This document shows positions 1 through 9,505 of a DNA stretch of 13,491 nucleotides, one piece after another. Location: assembly GCA_040509755.1 (NCBI GenBank), contig JBEVKF010000102.1:1-13491 (forward strand), given 5' to 3'. How positions within the stretch are numbered: position 1 is the stretch's first letter; the number at the start of each line of letters is the position of its first letter. The translations under genes were made by a program, and so were the position numbers. The notes under the pieces are model-generated. The model did no database searches. It was not told the origin of the DNA and saw only the letters and a program-made list of their open reading frames with translations. The DNA comes from JACVRW01 sp040509755 (GTDB lineage: Bacteria; Actinomycetota; Thermoleophilia; Solirubrobacterales; Thermoleophilaceae).

Positions 1-2955
<2,955 letters not shown>

Positions 2956-2956
2956 C

Positions 2957-3457
2957 TCAGCTCACCGTCGACGCCCATTCCAGTAGTTCCGAGACGTGCT
3001 CGTCGGTCATCCCGACCGACGAGCTCGTTTCGACCAGCATGGTCGGCGCGATGCGGCGCTTGGCCCACGCAAAGCACTCCTCGTTGAGGTTGTCGTCGAT
3101 CCATGCCGCCGGACGGTCCGCGGCGTAGCGGTCGATCGCGTCCACCTTCCAGTGCGCGGAGCCAAACACCGCGCGCCCTCTGAAGCGGAGGCTGGGCAGA
3201 TCCCTGAAGGGCAGCTTCAGGAGGAACGGCAGGTGCTCATTGGCGCGCTCCTCCCAACCCGTCGCCCAGACCAGCTCGAACCTTTCAGCTAGGGTGACCA
3301 AACGTTGCCCGATGTCCTCCGGGATGCAGTGGGCGACGCCATCGATCCAGTGCAGGGGGCCCGGGAGATCGCCTGTTCCGGGGGAGAAGCCGAAGAGGCT
3401 GATCACCCCGTCGACGTCGACGAAGAGGATGGGTCGATGTAGCGGTCTTGATTCCAA
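2957..3457 (-). CDS. HAD-fold hydrolase-like protein (HAD_SAK_2-like)
   Basis: This 166-residue protein has the motifs of the haloacid dehalogenase fold. FVDVDGV supplies Asp14 and Asp16 (motif I, nucleophile and acid/base). WATGW supplies Thr67 (motif II), the Lys104 region fits motif III, and WIDDN supplies Asp121 and Asp122 (motif IV, magnesium ligands). The compact size without a cap, and the WATGWEE wording, recall the actinobacterial HAD domain family seen in RNA-repair-type proteins (HAD_SAK_2). The substrate is unknown; a phosphatase activity is inferred. The start is TTG, the only start codon before motif I, with no visible Shine-Dalgarno. The gene converges on rpoC with a single base between the two stops, so its 3' end must hold any rpoC terminator. 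Confident as a gene and fold, not as to role. Confidence 0.82.
   Translation of the reverse strand: MESRPLHRPILFVDVDGVISLFGFSPGTGDLPGPLHWIDGVAHCIPEDIGQRLVTLAERFELVWATGWEERANEHLPFLLKLPFRDLPSLRFRGRAVFGSAHWKVDAIDRYAADRPAAWIDDNLNEECFAWAKRRIAPTMLVETSSSVGMTDEHVSELLEWASTVS
2998..3024 (+). terminator. Terminator-like hairpin for rpoC inside the HAD gene
   Basis: A perfect 11-bp inverted repeat (GCTCGTCGGTC and GACCGACGAGC) with a 5-base loop starts 43 bases after the rpoC stop. It is followed only by TCGTTTCG, so there is no proper T tract. It lies inside the 3' coding end of the opposing HAD gene. It is likely to end or slow rpoC transcripts; a factor-independent mechanism is not proven by the sequence. 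Confidence 0.5.
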
Positions 3458-3549
3458 CGTTTCGTTATTTCGTTACCGAGGGACCATTCAGTTGACTAGT
3501 GGGCCGCCTTCTAATTCAAAGCGGGAGGCGTGCGGGCCGATAGCTCGAA

Positions 3550-3574
3550 GTAGCCGGTAGGGAACGCCGGCTAC
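3550..3574. repeat. Inverted repeat in the HAD/DMT divergent intergenic region
   Basis: GTAGCCGG and CCGGCTAC form a perfect 8-bp inverted repeat with a 9-base loop, ending 21 bases before the DMT transporter start codon. It lies in the 138-base region 3458-3595, which is visibly less GC-rich than its surroundings. That region also holds a TTGACT at 3492-3497 and, next to the HAD start on the minus strand, a tandem TAACGAAA repeat. The hairpin could be an operator or a leader element. I see no complete promoter with confidence. Confidence 0.4.
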
Positions 3575-3595
3575 CTCACCAGACCCCTTTTATAC

Positions 3596-4462
3596 GTGAC
3601 GCTTCAACTCGGAATCCTGCTGTCCTTGGTTTGCGCCTTCGCGACCAACGTCGGCTTCTTGCTCAAGCACCGCGGTGCTTGTGCCGCTCCCGACGTCTCG
3701 TTCGGGCACCCGGTCGCGAGCGCGATTGGCCTGTTTCGGTCGAAGTGGTTCACGATCGGCCTGCTGGTCGCGATCGTCGCCTGGGTCTTCCACGTGGCCG
3801 CGCTCGCGCTGGCGCCGCTGTCACTCGTCCAGGCCGTGATCTCCGGCGGGCTCGTCTTCCTCACGGTGCTGGCCGAGCGCGTCTTCGGCTACACCGTAGG
3901 CAGGCGCCAGTGGGCGGGCGTCGGACTGACCGCCCTCGGCCTGGTCCTCCTGGCGGCCACGCTGCCGAGCGGTGAGGGCCCGCATTCGAACTACTCGCTG
4001 GCGGCGATGATCGCGTTCGAGTCCGGACTACTTGCATTCGGTACCTTCCTGGTCCTCTCCCCGCAGCTCGGATCGCACGAGCATCACGGCGTGATGCTCG
4101 GCACCGCGGCCGGCATCCTCTTCGGAGTCTCCGACGTCGCCATCAAGGCGCTCACCGGGCCGGTGGGCACCCACGGCATAACCGGGCTGATCTCGCCCTG
4201 GCTGCTGACCTGCGTGGCGGCATCGGTGATCGCCTTCTTCGCATCTGCTCGCGGGCTTCAGAAGGGCGAGGCCGTGCCGGTCATCACCCTGACCAGCGCC
4301 GCGGCGAATGTGACCGCGATCAGCGGCGGGATCCTCGTCTTCGGCGATCCGATGCCGAACGACCCAATCGGCATCGTGCTGCAGAGCTTCGCCTTCCTGC
4401 TCGTGATCGGGGCGGCAGCCATCATGCCGGCCCCGCTGCGCGCGGCCCGGGCAACCGCCTAA
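3596..4462 (+). CDS. DMT-superfamily membrane transporter (EamA/NIPA-like)
   Basis: This is an inner-membrane protein of 288 residues with at least nine hydrophobic segments, near residues 3-23, 51-72, 74-93, 105-123, 132-155, 165-185, 198-217, 226-249 and 256-277. The N-terminal half ends in LAERVFGYTVGRRQW and the C-terminal half in GGILVFGDPMPNDPIG. These are the two repeated EamA-type helix pairs, where a helix rich in Gly/Ala is followed by a conserved E or D. The early FLLKHRGA recalls NIPA-type magnesium transporters, but the substrate cannot be read from sequence; metabolite export or divalent cation transport are both possible. The start is GTG, the first start codon in the open frame, with no visible Shine-Dalgarno. 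The TAA stop overlaps the stop of the convergent hydrolase by 4 bases. Confidence 0.85.
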   Translation: MTLQLGILLSLVCAFATNVGFLLKHRGACAAPDVSFGHPVASAIGLFRSKWFTIGLLVAIVAWVFHVAALALAPLSLVQAVISGGLVFLTVLAERVFGYTVGRRQWAGVGLTALGLVLLAATLPSGEGPHSNYSLAAMIAFESGLLAFGTFLVLSPQLGSHEHHGVMLGTAAGILFGVSDVAIKALTGPVGTHGITGLISPWLLTCVAASVIAFFASARGLQKGEAVPVITLTSAAANVTAISGGILVFGDPMPNDPIGIVLQSFAFLLVIGAAAIMPAPLRAARATA

Positions 4463-5256
4463 GCAGGCGGGCGGGCCGCCCGCCTCGCGAAATCCTCGAT
4501 CGCCCGCGCCAGCAGCTCGGGGTCGTCGGACATCGGCGTGTGGCCGAGGCCCTTGAGGTAGCGCAGCTCGCAATCGGCGATCAGCCGTTCGAAGCGCCGC
4601 CCCTGGCGCGGCAGCAGGAGCAGGTCGCGCGTGCCCCAGAGCACGAGCACGGGGCAGCGGATCGAGTCCAGGCCGCGCACCTGTGACCGGGTCGCGGGCG
4701 GCAGGGTTCGGAGGAAGCCGGGAGCGTGGGCGAACATCTCGGTCTGCTCGATCAGGTCCTCGGCATCGGCCCGCCATGGCTTGCCGAGCGCGGGGCCCGC
4801 GAAGAGAGTGCGGCCCAGGGTATTTCGGAGCAGCGGCGCGGGCGCGGGCGCGTTGCGCGCGAGCCAGCGCATGCCGAGCAGCATGTTCGCGCCCCACGCC
4901 CGCTCGCGGGCGTGCTGCAGCCCGGCCGGCGAGATCGCCGTGACGGTGCGCGCGCGCCCGCGCCGCGCCAGCACGAGCGAGACCCACCCACCGAGCGAGT
5001 TGCCGGCCACGTGCGCCGTCTCGACGCCCGCCGCGTCCATGGCGCGCTCGACCGCGTCCGCGAGTGCCTCGGGGGTCGGCTCGATTCCCGCCGGGAGCGG
5101 CGCGGAGCGGCCGAAGCCGGGGAGGTCCAGGGCCAGGACGTCGAAATGCGGCTCCAGCAGCGCGAGCATCGGCTTGAAGCCGCGCCAGGTGTGACCGAGC
5201 CCATGAATCAGGACCAGCGGCTCCCCCGAGCCGCCGCGATGGTGATCGAGTTCCAT
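4459..5256 (-). CDS. Alpha/beta-fold hydrolase
   Basis: This 265-residue cytoplasmic protein has a complete alpha/beta hydrolase layout. LIHGLG (residues 16-21) is the oxyanion-hole HG motif, and LDLPGFGRS follows strand 4. GNSLGG carries the nucleophile Ser87, WGTRD carries Asp211 and GLGHTP carries His239. The cap region between residues 113 and 195 is helical and rich in Arg, Trp and Leu. Family members cleave esters, C-C bonds or epoxides; the substrate cannot be named. ATG at 5256 was chosen because it begins the conserved first strand and has a -10-like TAGGGT 8 bases upstream. The open frame extends further but would run across the rpsL promoter and coding region. The gene is divergent from rpsL (39-bp gap) and convergent with the DMT gene (4-bp stop overlap). 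Confidence 0.93.
   Translation of the reverse strand: MELDHHRGGSGEPLVLIHGLGHTWRGFKPMLALLEPHFDVLALDLPGFGRSAPLPAGIEPTPEALADAVERAMDAAGVETAHVAGNSLGGWVSLVLARRGRARTVTAISPAGLQHARERAWGANMLLGMRWLARNAPAPAPLLRNTLGRTLFAGPALGKPWRADAEDLIEQTEMFAHAPGFLRTLPPATRSQVRGLDSIRCPVLVLWGTRDLLLLPRQGRRFERLIADCELRYLKGLGHTPMSDDPELLARAIEDFARRAARPPA
4465..4485 (+). terminator. GC-only palindrome just past the DMT stop
   Basis: A 21-base near-perfect palindrome with 10-base arms (AGGCGGGCGG and CCGCCCGCCT) around one central base starts 2 bases after the DMT stop. As RNA it would form an 8-bp stem with a 5-base loop. There is no T tract. It lies in the C-terminal codons of the opposing hydrolase, encoding part of its Arg/Ala/Pro tail. 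It probably acts as the transporter terminator; the palindrome could also arise partly from repeated Arg/Ala/Pro codons. Confidence 0.45.
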
Positions 5257-5264
5257 GCGGGCAG

Positions 5265-5270
5265 ACCCTA
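5265..5270 (-). promoter_or_regulatory. -10 element for the hydrolase gene, leaderless spacing
   Basis: On the minus strand TAGGGT (a TANNNT match) ends 8 bases before the ATG of the hydrolase, and no Shine-Dalgarno is present. This is the geometry of an actinobacterial leaderless transcript that starts at or next to the start codon. No convincing -35 box is visible. Confidence 0.5.
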
Positions 5271-5275
5271 CGCCG

Positions 5276-5289
5276 CTGCTACCATCACG
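5276..5289 (+). promoter_or_regulatory. Extended -10 promoter core for rpsL-rpsG
   Basis: CTGCTACCATCACG contains TGCTACCAT, an extended -10 (TGnTAnnnT) with the hexamer at 5280-5285. The rpsL ATG follows after 10 bases, so the transcript would have only a few bases of leader. There is no Shine-Dalgarno, which supports near-leaderless expression. The same 14 bases recur at 7181-7194 ahead of fusA in the same orientation. No clear -35 is seen. Confidence 0.6.
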
Positions 5290-5295
5290 CGCCGC

Positions 5296-5691
5296 ATGCC
5301 CAGCATCAACCAGCTCGTACGAAAGGGCCGTCACAAGCCCAAGAAGAAGGTCTCGACTCCGGGTCTCAAGTCCGGTCAGGGCCGCAAGAAGCGCATCGCC
5401 GCGCCGCAGCGGCGCGGAGTCTGCACCCGCGTGTACACGACCACCCCGAAGAAGCCGAACTCGGCGCTTCGAAAGGTGGCGCGCGTGCGGCTCACCAACG
5501 GCATGGAGGTCACCTCCTACATCCCCGGCGAGGGCCACAACCTGCAGGAGCACTCGGTGGTGCTCGTGCGCGGCGGCCGCGTCAAGGACCTGCCGGGCGT
5601 GCGCTACAAGGTTGTTCGCGGGACGCTCGACGCGGCCGGGGTCTCCGACCGCAAGAAGGCGCGCTCCCAGTACGGCGCGAAGGCCAAGTAG
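5296..5691 (+). CDS. rpsL: 30S ribosomal protein S12
   Basis: S12 sits at the decoding centre of the small subunit and monitors codon-anticodon pairing. The protein begins MPSINQLVRKG and contains RRGVCTRVYTTTPKKPNSAL and RGGRVKDLPGVRY, the family's signature blocks. It has 131 residues against 124 in E. coli. There are 9 extra residues, mostly basic, between residues 11 and 40, in the extended N-terminal arm. Lys52 and Lys97 correspond to E. coli Lys43 and Lys88 (counting Met), the classical streptomycin-resistance positions, and both are wild type. Asp98 is the usual methylthiolation site. The ATG gives the canonical N terminus. It is first in a two-gene unit with rpsG, which starts 4 bases after the TAG stop. 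Confidence 0.98.
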   Translation: MPSINQLVRKGRHKPKKKVSTPGLKSGQGRKKRIAAPQRRGVCTRVYTTTPKKPNSALRKVARVRLTNGMEVTSYIPGEGHNLQEHSVVLVRGGRVKDLPGVRYKVVRGTLDAAGVSDRKKARSQYGAKAK

Positions 5692-5695
5692 CGCC

Positions 5696-6166
5696 ATGCC
5701 GCGCCGCGCAGCCGCAGGAGTCCGCCCGATCGAGCCCGATCCGATGTACGGGTCCAAGCTCGTTCAGCAGGTCATCAACAAGGTGATGGTGGACGGCAAG
5801 AAGTCCACCGCCGAGTCGATCGTCTATGACGCCCTCGACATCCTCTCCAGGCGCACCAACAACGAGCCGGTCCCCGCGCTCGAGGAGTCGATCAAGGTCC
5901 TCACGCCGGTACTCGAGGTCCGCTCGCGCCGCGTCGGCGGAGCGACCTACCAGGTGCCGGTCGAGGTGCCCCAGACGCGCGCCCGCACGCTCGCCGTGCG
6001 CTGGCTCGTGGAGTTCTCCCGCGCGCGACGCGAGAAGTCGATGTCCGAGCGCCTCGCCGGTGAGCTCAGCGACGCCCAGTCCCAGCAGGGCGGGGCCTTC
6101 AAGCGCAAGGACGACATCTTCCGCATGGCTCAGGCCAACAAGGCCTTCGCCCACTACCGCTGGTAG
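5696..6166 (+). CDS. rpsG: 30S ribosomal protein S7
   Basis: S7 nucleates assembly of the 30S head by binding the 3' domain of 16S rRNA and contacts E-site tRNA. The translation of 156 residues is the standard bacterial length. It contains the helix SKLVQQVINKVMVDGKKSTA, the block VRSRRVGGATYQVPVEV (residues 75-91), RTLAVRWL, and the C-terminal AHYRW. Only 4 bases separate it from rpsL, so the two are surely cotranscribed. There is no room for the long rpsL-rpsG intergenic structure through which S7 represses its operon in E. coli. Its last three codons and stop form part of a long inverted repeat. fusA, its usual downstream partner, is displaced by about 1.2 kb. Confidence 0.98.
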   Translation: MPRRAAAGVRPIEPDPMYGSKLVQQVINKVMVDGKKSTAESIVYDALDILSRRTNNEPVPALEESIKVLTPVLEVRSRRVGGATYQVPVEVPQTRARTLAVRWLVEFSRARREKSMSERLAGELSDAQSQQGGAFKRKDDIFRMAQANKAFAHYRW

Positions 6167-6278
6167 CAGCGCTTCGATAAGCGTCGCGCTGCGGCGTCCT
6201 CGGTCGCGGACAGGCGGAGCCTTGTCCGCTCTCTGCGTCCTTGCATCGCTCGCTTCTCGAAGCGCTGCTCCCAGCGGT
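6156..6278. repeat. Long imperfect palindrome overlapping the rpsG stop
   Basis: The arms 6156-6183 and 6251-6278 are inverted copies matching at 26 of 28 positions, including a perfect 13-bp block AGCAGCGCTTCGA. The left arm covers the rpsG codons for Tyr-Arg-Trp and the stop. Centred between the arms, GCGGACA (6206-6212) and TGTCCGC (6223-6229) form a second nested hairpin. RNA from either strand would fold into a long rod. It could be the rpsG terminator, a processing site, or the scar of a palindromic repeat element. The 145-base gap to fmdB contains little else apart from the fmdB promoter. Confidence 0.7.
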
Positions 6279-6298
6279 TGGCCTGTCTTCCGCGGGCG

Positions 6299-6304
6299 TA
6301 CCCT
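6299..6304 (+). promoter_or_regulatory. -10 element for fmdB-like gene, leaderless spacing
   Basis: TACCCT (TANNNT) is followed by 7 bases and then the GTG start codon, which would place the transcription start on the start codon itself. There is no Shine-Dalgarno. A TTGGCC at 6278-6283 could act as a -35 but its 15-base spacing is short. This suggests the gene has its own promoter and does not depend on rpsL-rpsG read-through. Confidence 0.5.
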
Positions 6305-6311
6305 GTGCGGC

Positions 6312-6581
6312 GTGCCGCTTTACGAGTTTGATTGCGCCGCCTGTGGCGCGCGCTTTGAGGAGCTCGCTCCCGCCGGCGTTGCCGTGACCTGTCCTGCTTG
6401 CGGCGGTGAGCGCGTGACGCGCGCCTTCTCTCCGATCGCACCGCCGCGCGTGCCCGTCGGGCTCACGGGGGCCGCCGCACGGGACTCGGACGCTCGGCGC
6501 AGGGAGCGAGAGGCCCAGAAGAAGGAGCGCTTCGTGGCCGAGCGCAAGCGAAAGCGCGGGGAGGGCCCTCCAGGAGCCTGA
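6312..6581 (+). CDS. FmdB-type putative zinc-ribbon regulatory protein
   Basis: This 89-residue protein begins MPLYEFDCAACGARFEEL, the typical opening of FmdB/CxxC_CxxC_SSSS-type small zinc ribbons. Two CxxC pairs (Cys8/Cys11 and Cys27/Cys30) would bind one zinc ion. Residues 35-55 form a Pro/Ala linker, and residues 58-86 are a highly charged Arg/Lys/Glu tail that may be a helix or bind nucleic acid. The family was named for a putative regulator near formamidase genes, but the function of most members is unknown. GTG is chosen because it directly begins the conserved MPLYEF block and fits the -10 spacing. It lies between rpsG and a convergent membrane-protein gene, interrupting the usual str gene order. 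Sure of the gene and fold, unsure of the role. Confidence 0.88.
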   Translation: MPLYEFDCAACGARFEELAPAGVAVTCPACGGERVTRAFSPIAPPRVPVGLTGAAARDSDARRREREAQKKERFVAERKRKRGEGPPGA

Positions 6582-6600
6582 CCTCCGGCCCCATCAAGAA

Positions 6601-6645
6601 CCATTGTCGACTAAGTGGGCTGGGGGACCGCTAAGTCGACAATGG
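6601..6645. terminator. Long hairpin between convergent genes, likely bidirectional terminator
   Basis: CCATTGTCGACT (6601-6612) pairs perfectly with AGTCGACAATGG (6634-6645). Beyond one A-A mismatch the stem continues through AGTGG/CCGCT with one G-T wobble, giving about 17 paired positions around a 9-base loop. It lies in the 103-base gap between fmdB and the opposing membrane-protein gene, where a two-way terminator is expected. Neither side has a long T tract; the minus-strand exit reads TTCTT. A mobile palindromic repeat is the alternative reading. Confidence 0.55.
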
Positions 6646-6684
6646 AGATTCGGCGAGCGGGCCGGGTCGCCGCGGCGCGCCGCC

Positions 6685-7131
6685 CTAATCGCGTCCGAGC
6701 AACCACCAGCCCGCGGCGCCCGCTCCCAGCGCCAGCGCTCCGGCCACCAGCTCGAGCGTGAAGCCGATCTCCGCCTGCGCCGTTGCCCCCGCGAAGGCCG
6801 GCCCGATGGCCCCGGTGTCGTCGGTGACCGGCAGGTCGATCACCAGCGCGATTCCGAGCACAACCGCTCCGGCCACCGCCAGCGCGGCGGCGGCCGGGCG
6901 CGAGGCGCCCACTCCGGCCCCCCAGGCCATGAAGGCGCAGAACACCCCCAGCAGGATTAGGGCCGGCCCGTGGCGCTCGAGGCCGCTCTGCTCACAATCC
7001 TCGGCGAGCTTCGGATTCGAGTCGTTGATCACGTCGCAGCTTCCGCCCGCCACGTCGACCGAAACGACCACCTGGAAATCGGCGAGGACCATCAGAACCG
7101 CGGCGATGAGACCGGCTGCCAGCACCCCCAT
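6685..7131 (-). CDS. Hypothetical four-helix membrane protein
   Basis: I do not recognise a family. From the chosen start the protein has 148 residues and four hydrophobic segments near residues 1-21, 56-75, 80-100 and 124-145. A polar loop between helices 1 and 2 carries Cys32 and Cys46, which could form a disulfide outside the membrane. Another loop (101-121) is acidic and then Ala/Gly-rich. The protein ends WWLLGRD. The open frame extends upstream to 7317 with another ATG at 7215. I prefer ATG at 7131 because AAGGGG lies 7 bases before it, and because codons between 7215 and 7131 end in A or T about half the time while those after it are strongly GC-ending. The shorter form also leaves the fusA promoter region free. 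It converges with fmdB and diverges from fusA. Confidence 0.65.
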   Translation of the reverse strand: MGVLAAGLIAAVLMVLADFQVVVSVDVAGGSCDVINDSNPKLAEDCEQSGLERHGPALILLGVFCAFMAWGAGVGASRPAAAALAVAGAVVLGIALVIDLPVTDDTGAIGPAFAGATAQAEIGFTLELVAGALALGAGAAGWWLLGRD

Positions 7132-7147
7132 CGCAAGGCCCCTTGCG
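7132..7147 (-). promoter_or_regulatory. Ribosome binding site inside an inverted repeat
   Basis: On the minus strand the 16 bases directly before the ATG are CGCAAGGGGCCTTGCG. The arms CGCAAGG and CCTTGCG are complementary, and the Shine-Dalgarno-like AAGGGG lies in the left arm and loop. RNA folding here would partly hide the ribosome binding site. It also helps to decide the start at 7131 rather than 7215. Confidence 0.4.
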
Positions 7148-7180
7148 CCGCGGAAAACGCCGAGGAAAGCCGCTGGACGC

Positions 7181-7194
7181 CTGCTACCATCACG
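7181..7194 (+). promoter_or_regulatory. Extended -10 promoter core for fusA-tuf
   Basis: CTGCTACCATCACG is identical to the 14 bases in front of rpsL and contains the extended -10 TGCTACCAT (hexamer 7185-7190). A start near 7197 would give fusA a leader of about 190 bases, unlike the near-leaderless rpsL. No clear -35 box is seen. The site lies in the 254-base divergent gap between the membrane-protein gene and fusA. Confidence 0.55.
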
Positions 7195-7196
7195 AA

Positions 7197-7385
7197 TCGC
7201 TTCGCGAGCGGGCATTCCTTGCTCGCGATCCTGCTCCGTCACGCGGCCGCAGGCCGTGTGAGCGGGGGATTGCTCACGTCGATGGAGACCCCAACCACAT
7301 AGACCACATCCGGGCAAGCAAGCGTCGCAGCACCGGCCCGGTCAGGGCCTTTTTTCTGCTCGCAACCGGAAACAGACTGAAGAAC
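7197..7385 (+). promoter_or_regulatory. Structured fusA leader, attenuator-like
   Basis: This non-coding stretch can form several hairpins. TCGCGAGC/GCTCGCGA pair at 7202-7209 and 7221-7228. CACGCGGCC/GGCCGTGTG pair at 7240-7248 and 7252-7260 with one G-T wobble. GTGAGC/GCTCAC pair at 7258-7263 and 7272-7277, which overlaps and excludes the second hairpin. CCGGGC at 7310-7315 can pair with GCCCGG at 7336-7341, which would break the terminator hairpin at 7335-7349. A short frame ATG GAG ACC CCA ACC ACA TAG lies at 7282-7302. I do not recognise a named riboswitch or ribosomal-protein leader. Attenuation is an inference from layout. Confidence 0.5.
7335..7355 (+). terminator. Intrinsic terminator-like hairpin in the fusA leader
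   Basis: GGCCC and GGGCC form a 5-bp GC stem around the loop GGTCA, followed at once by six T (7350-7355). It is the only hairpin in the window with a proper T tract. It ends 30 bases before the fusA ATG, with no -10-like box between. fusA transcripts starting upstream would therefore have to pass through it. It could instead block antisense read-through from rpsG/fmdB transcripts. Confidence 0.6.
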
Positions 7386-9497
<2,112 letters not shown>

Positions 9498-9505
9498 GGG
9501 CGCGA

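Noticed and set aside
3492..3520. TTGACT with TTCAAA as a DMT promoter
   Set aside because: Spacing of 17 is right but TTCAAA is a poor -10, and better-placed TAATTC gives a 14-base spacing; not strong enough to annotate.
5257..5757. Upstream extension of the hydrolase frame across rpsL
   Set aside because: The extra residues are the antisense of rpsL and rpsG, and the hydrolase fold begins at the ATG at 5256.
6604..6960. 118-codon plus-strand frame between fmdB and fusA
   Set aside because: It starts within the hairpin and is antisense to the membrane-protein gene; the translation is Arg/Gly/Pro-rich without any motif.
7132..7317. Longer N terminus of the minus-strand membrane protein (ATG at 7215 or 7317)
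   Set aside because: Codons before 7131 lose the strong GC third-position bias seen after it, and a ribosome binding site precedes 7131. Not fully excluded, since the extra 28 residues from 7215 are basic and could be a cytoplasmic tail.
7143..7385. In-frame upstream extension of fusA by 81 codons
   Set aside because: The extension has no similarity to EF-G, crosses the leader hairpins and terminator, and the conserved N terminus begins at ATG 7386. Long open frames are common by chance in GC-rich DNA.
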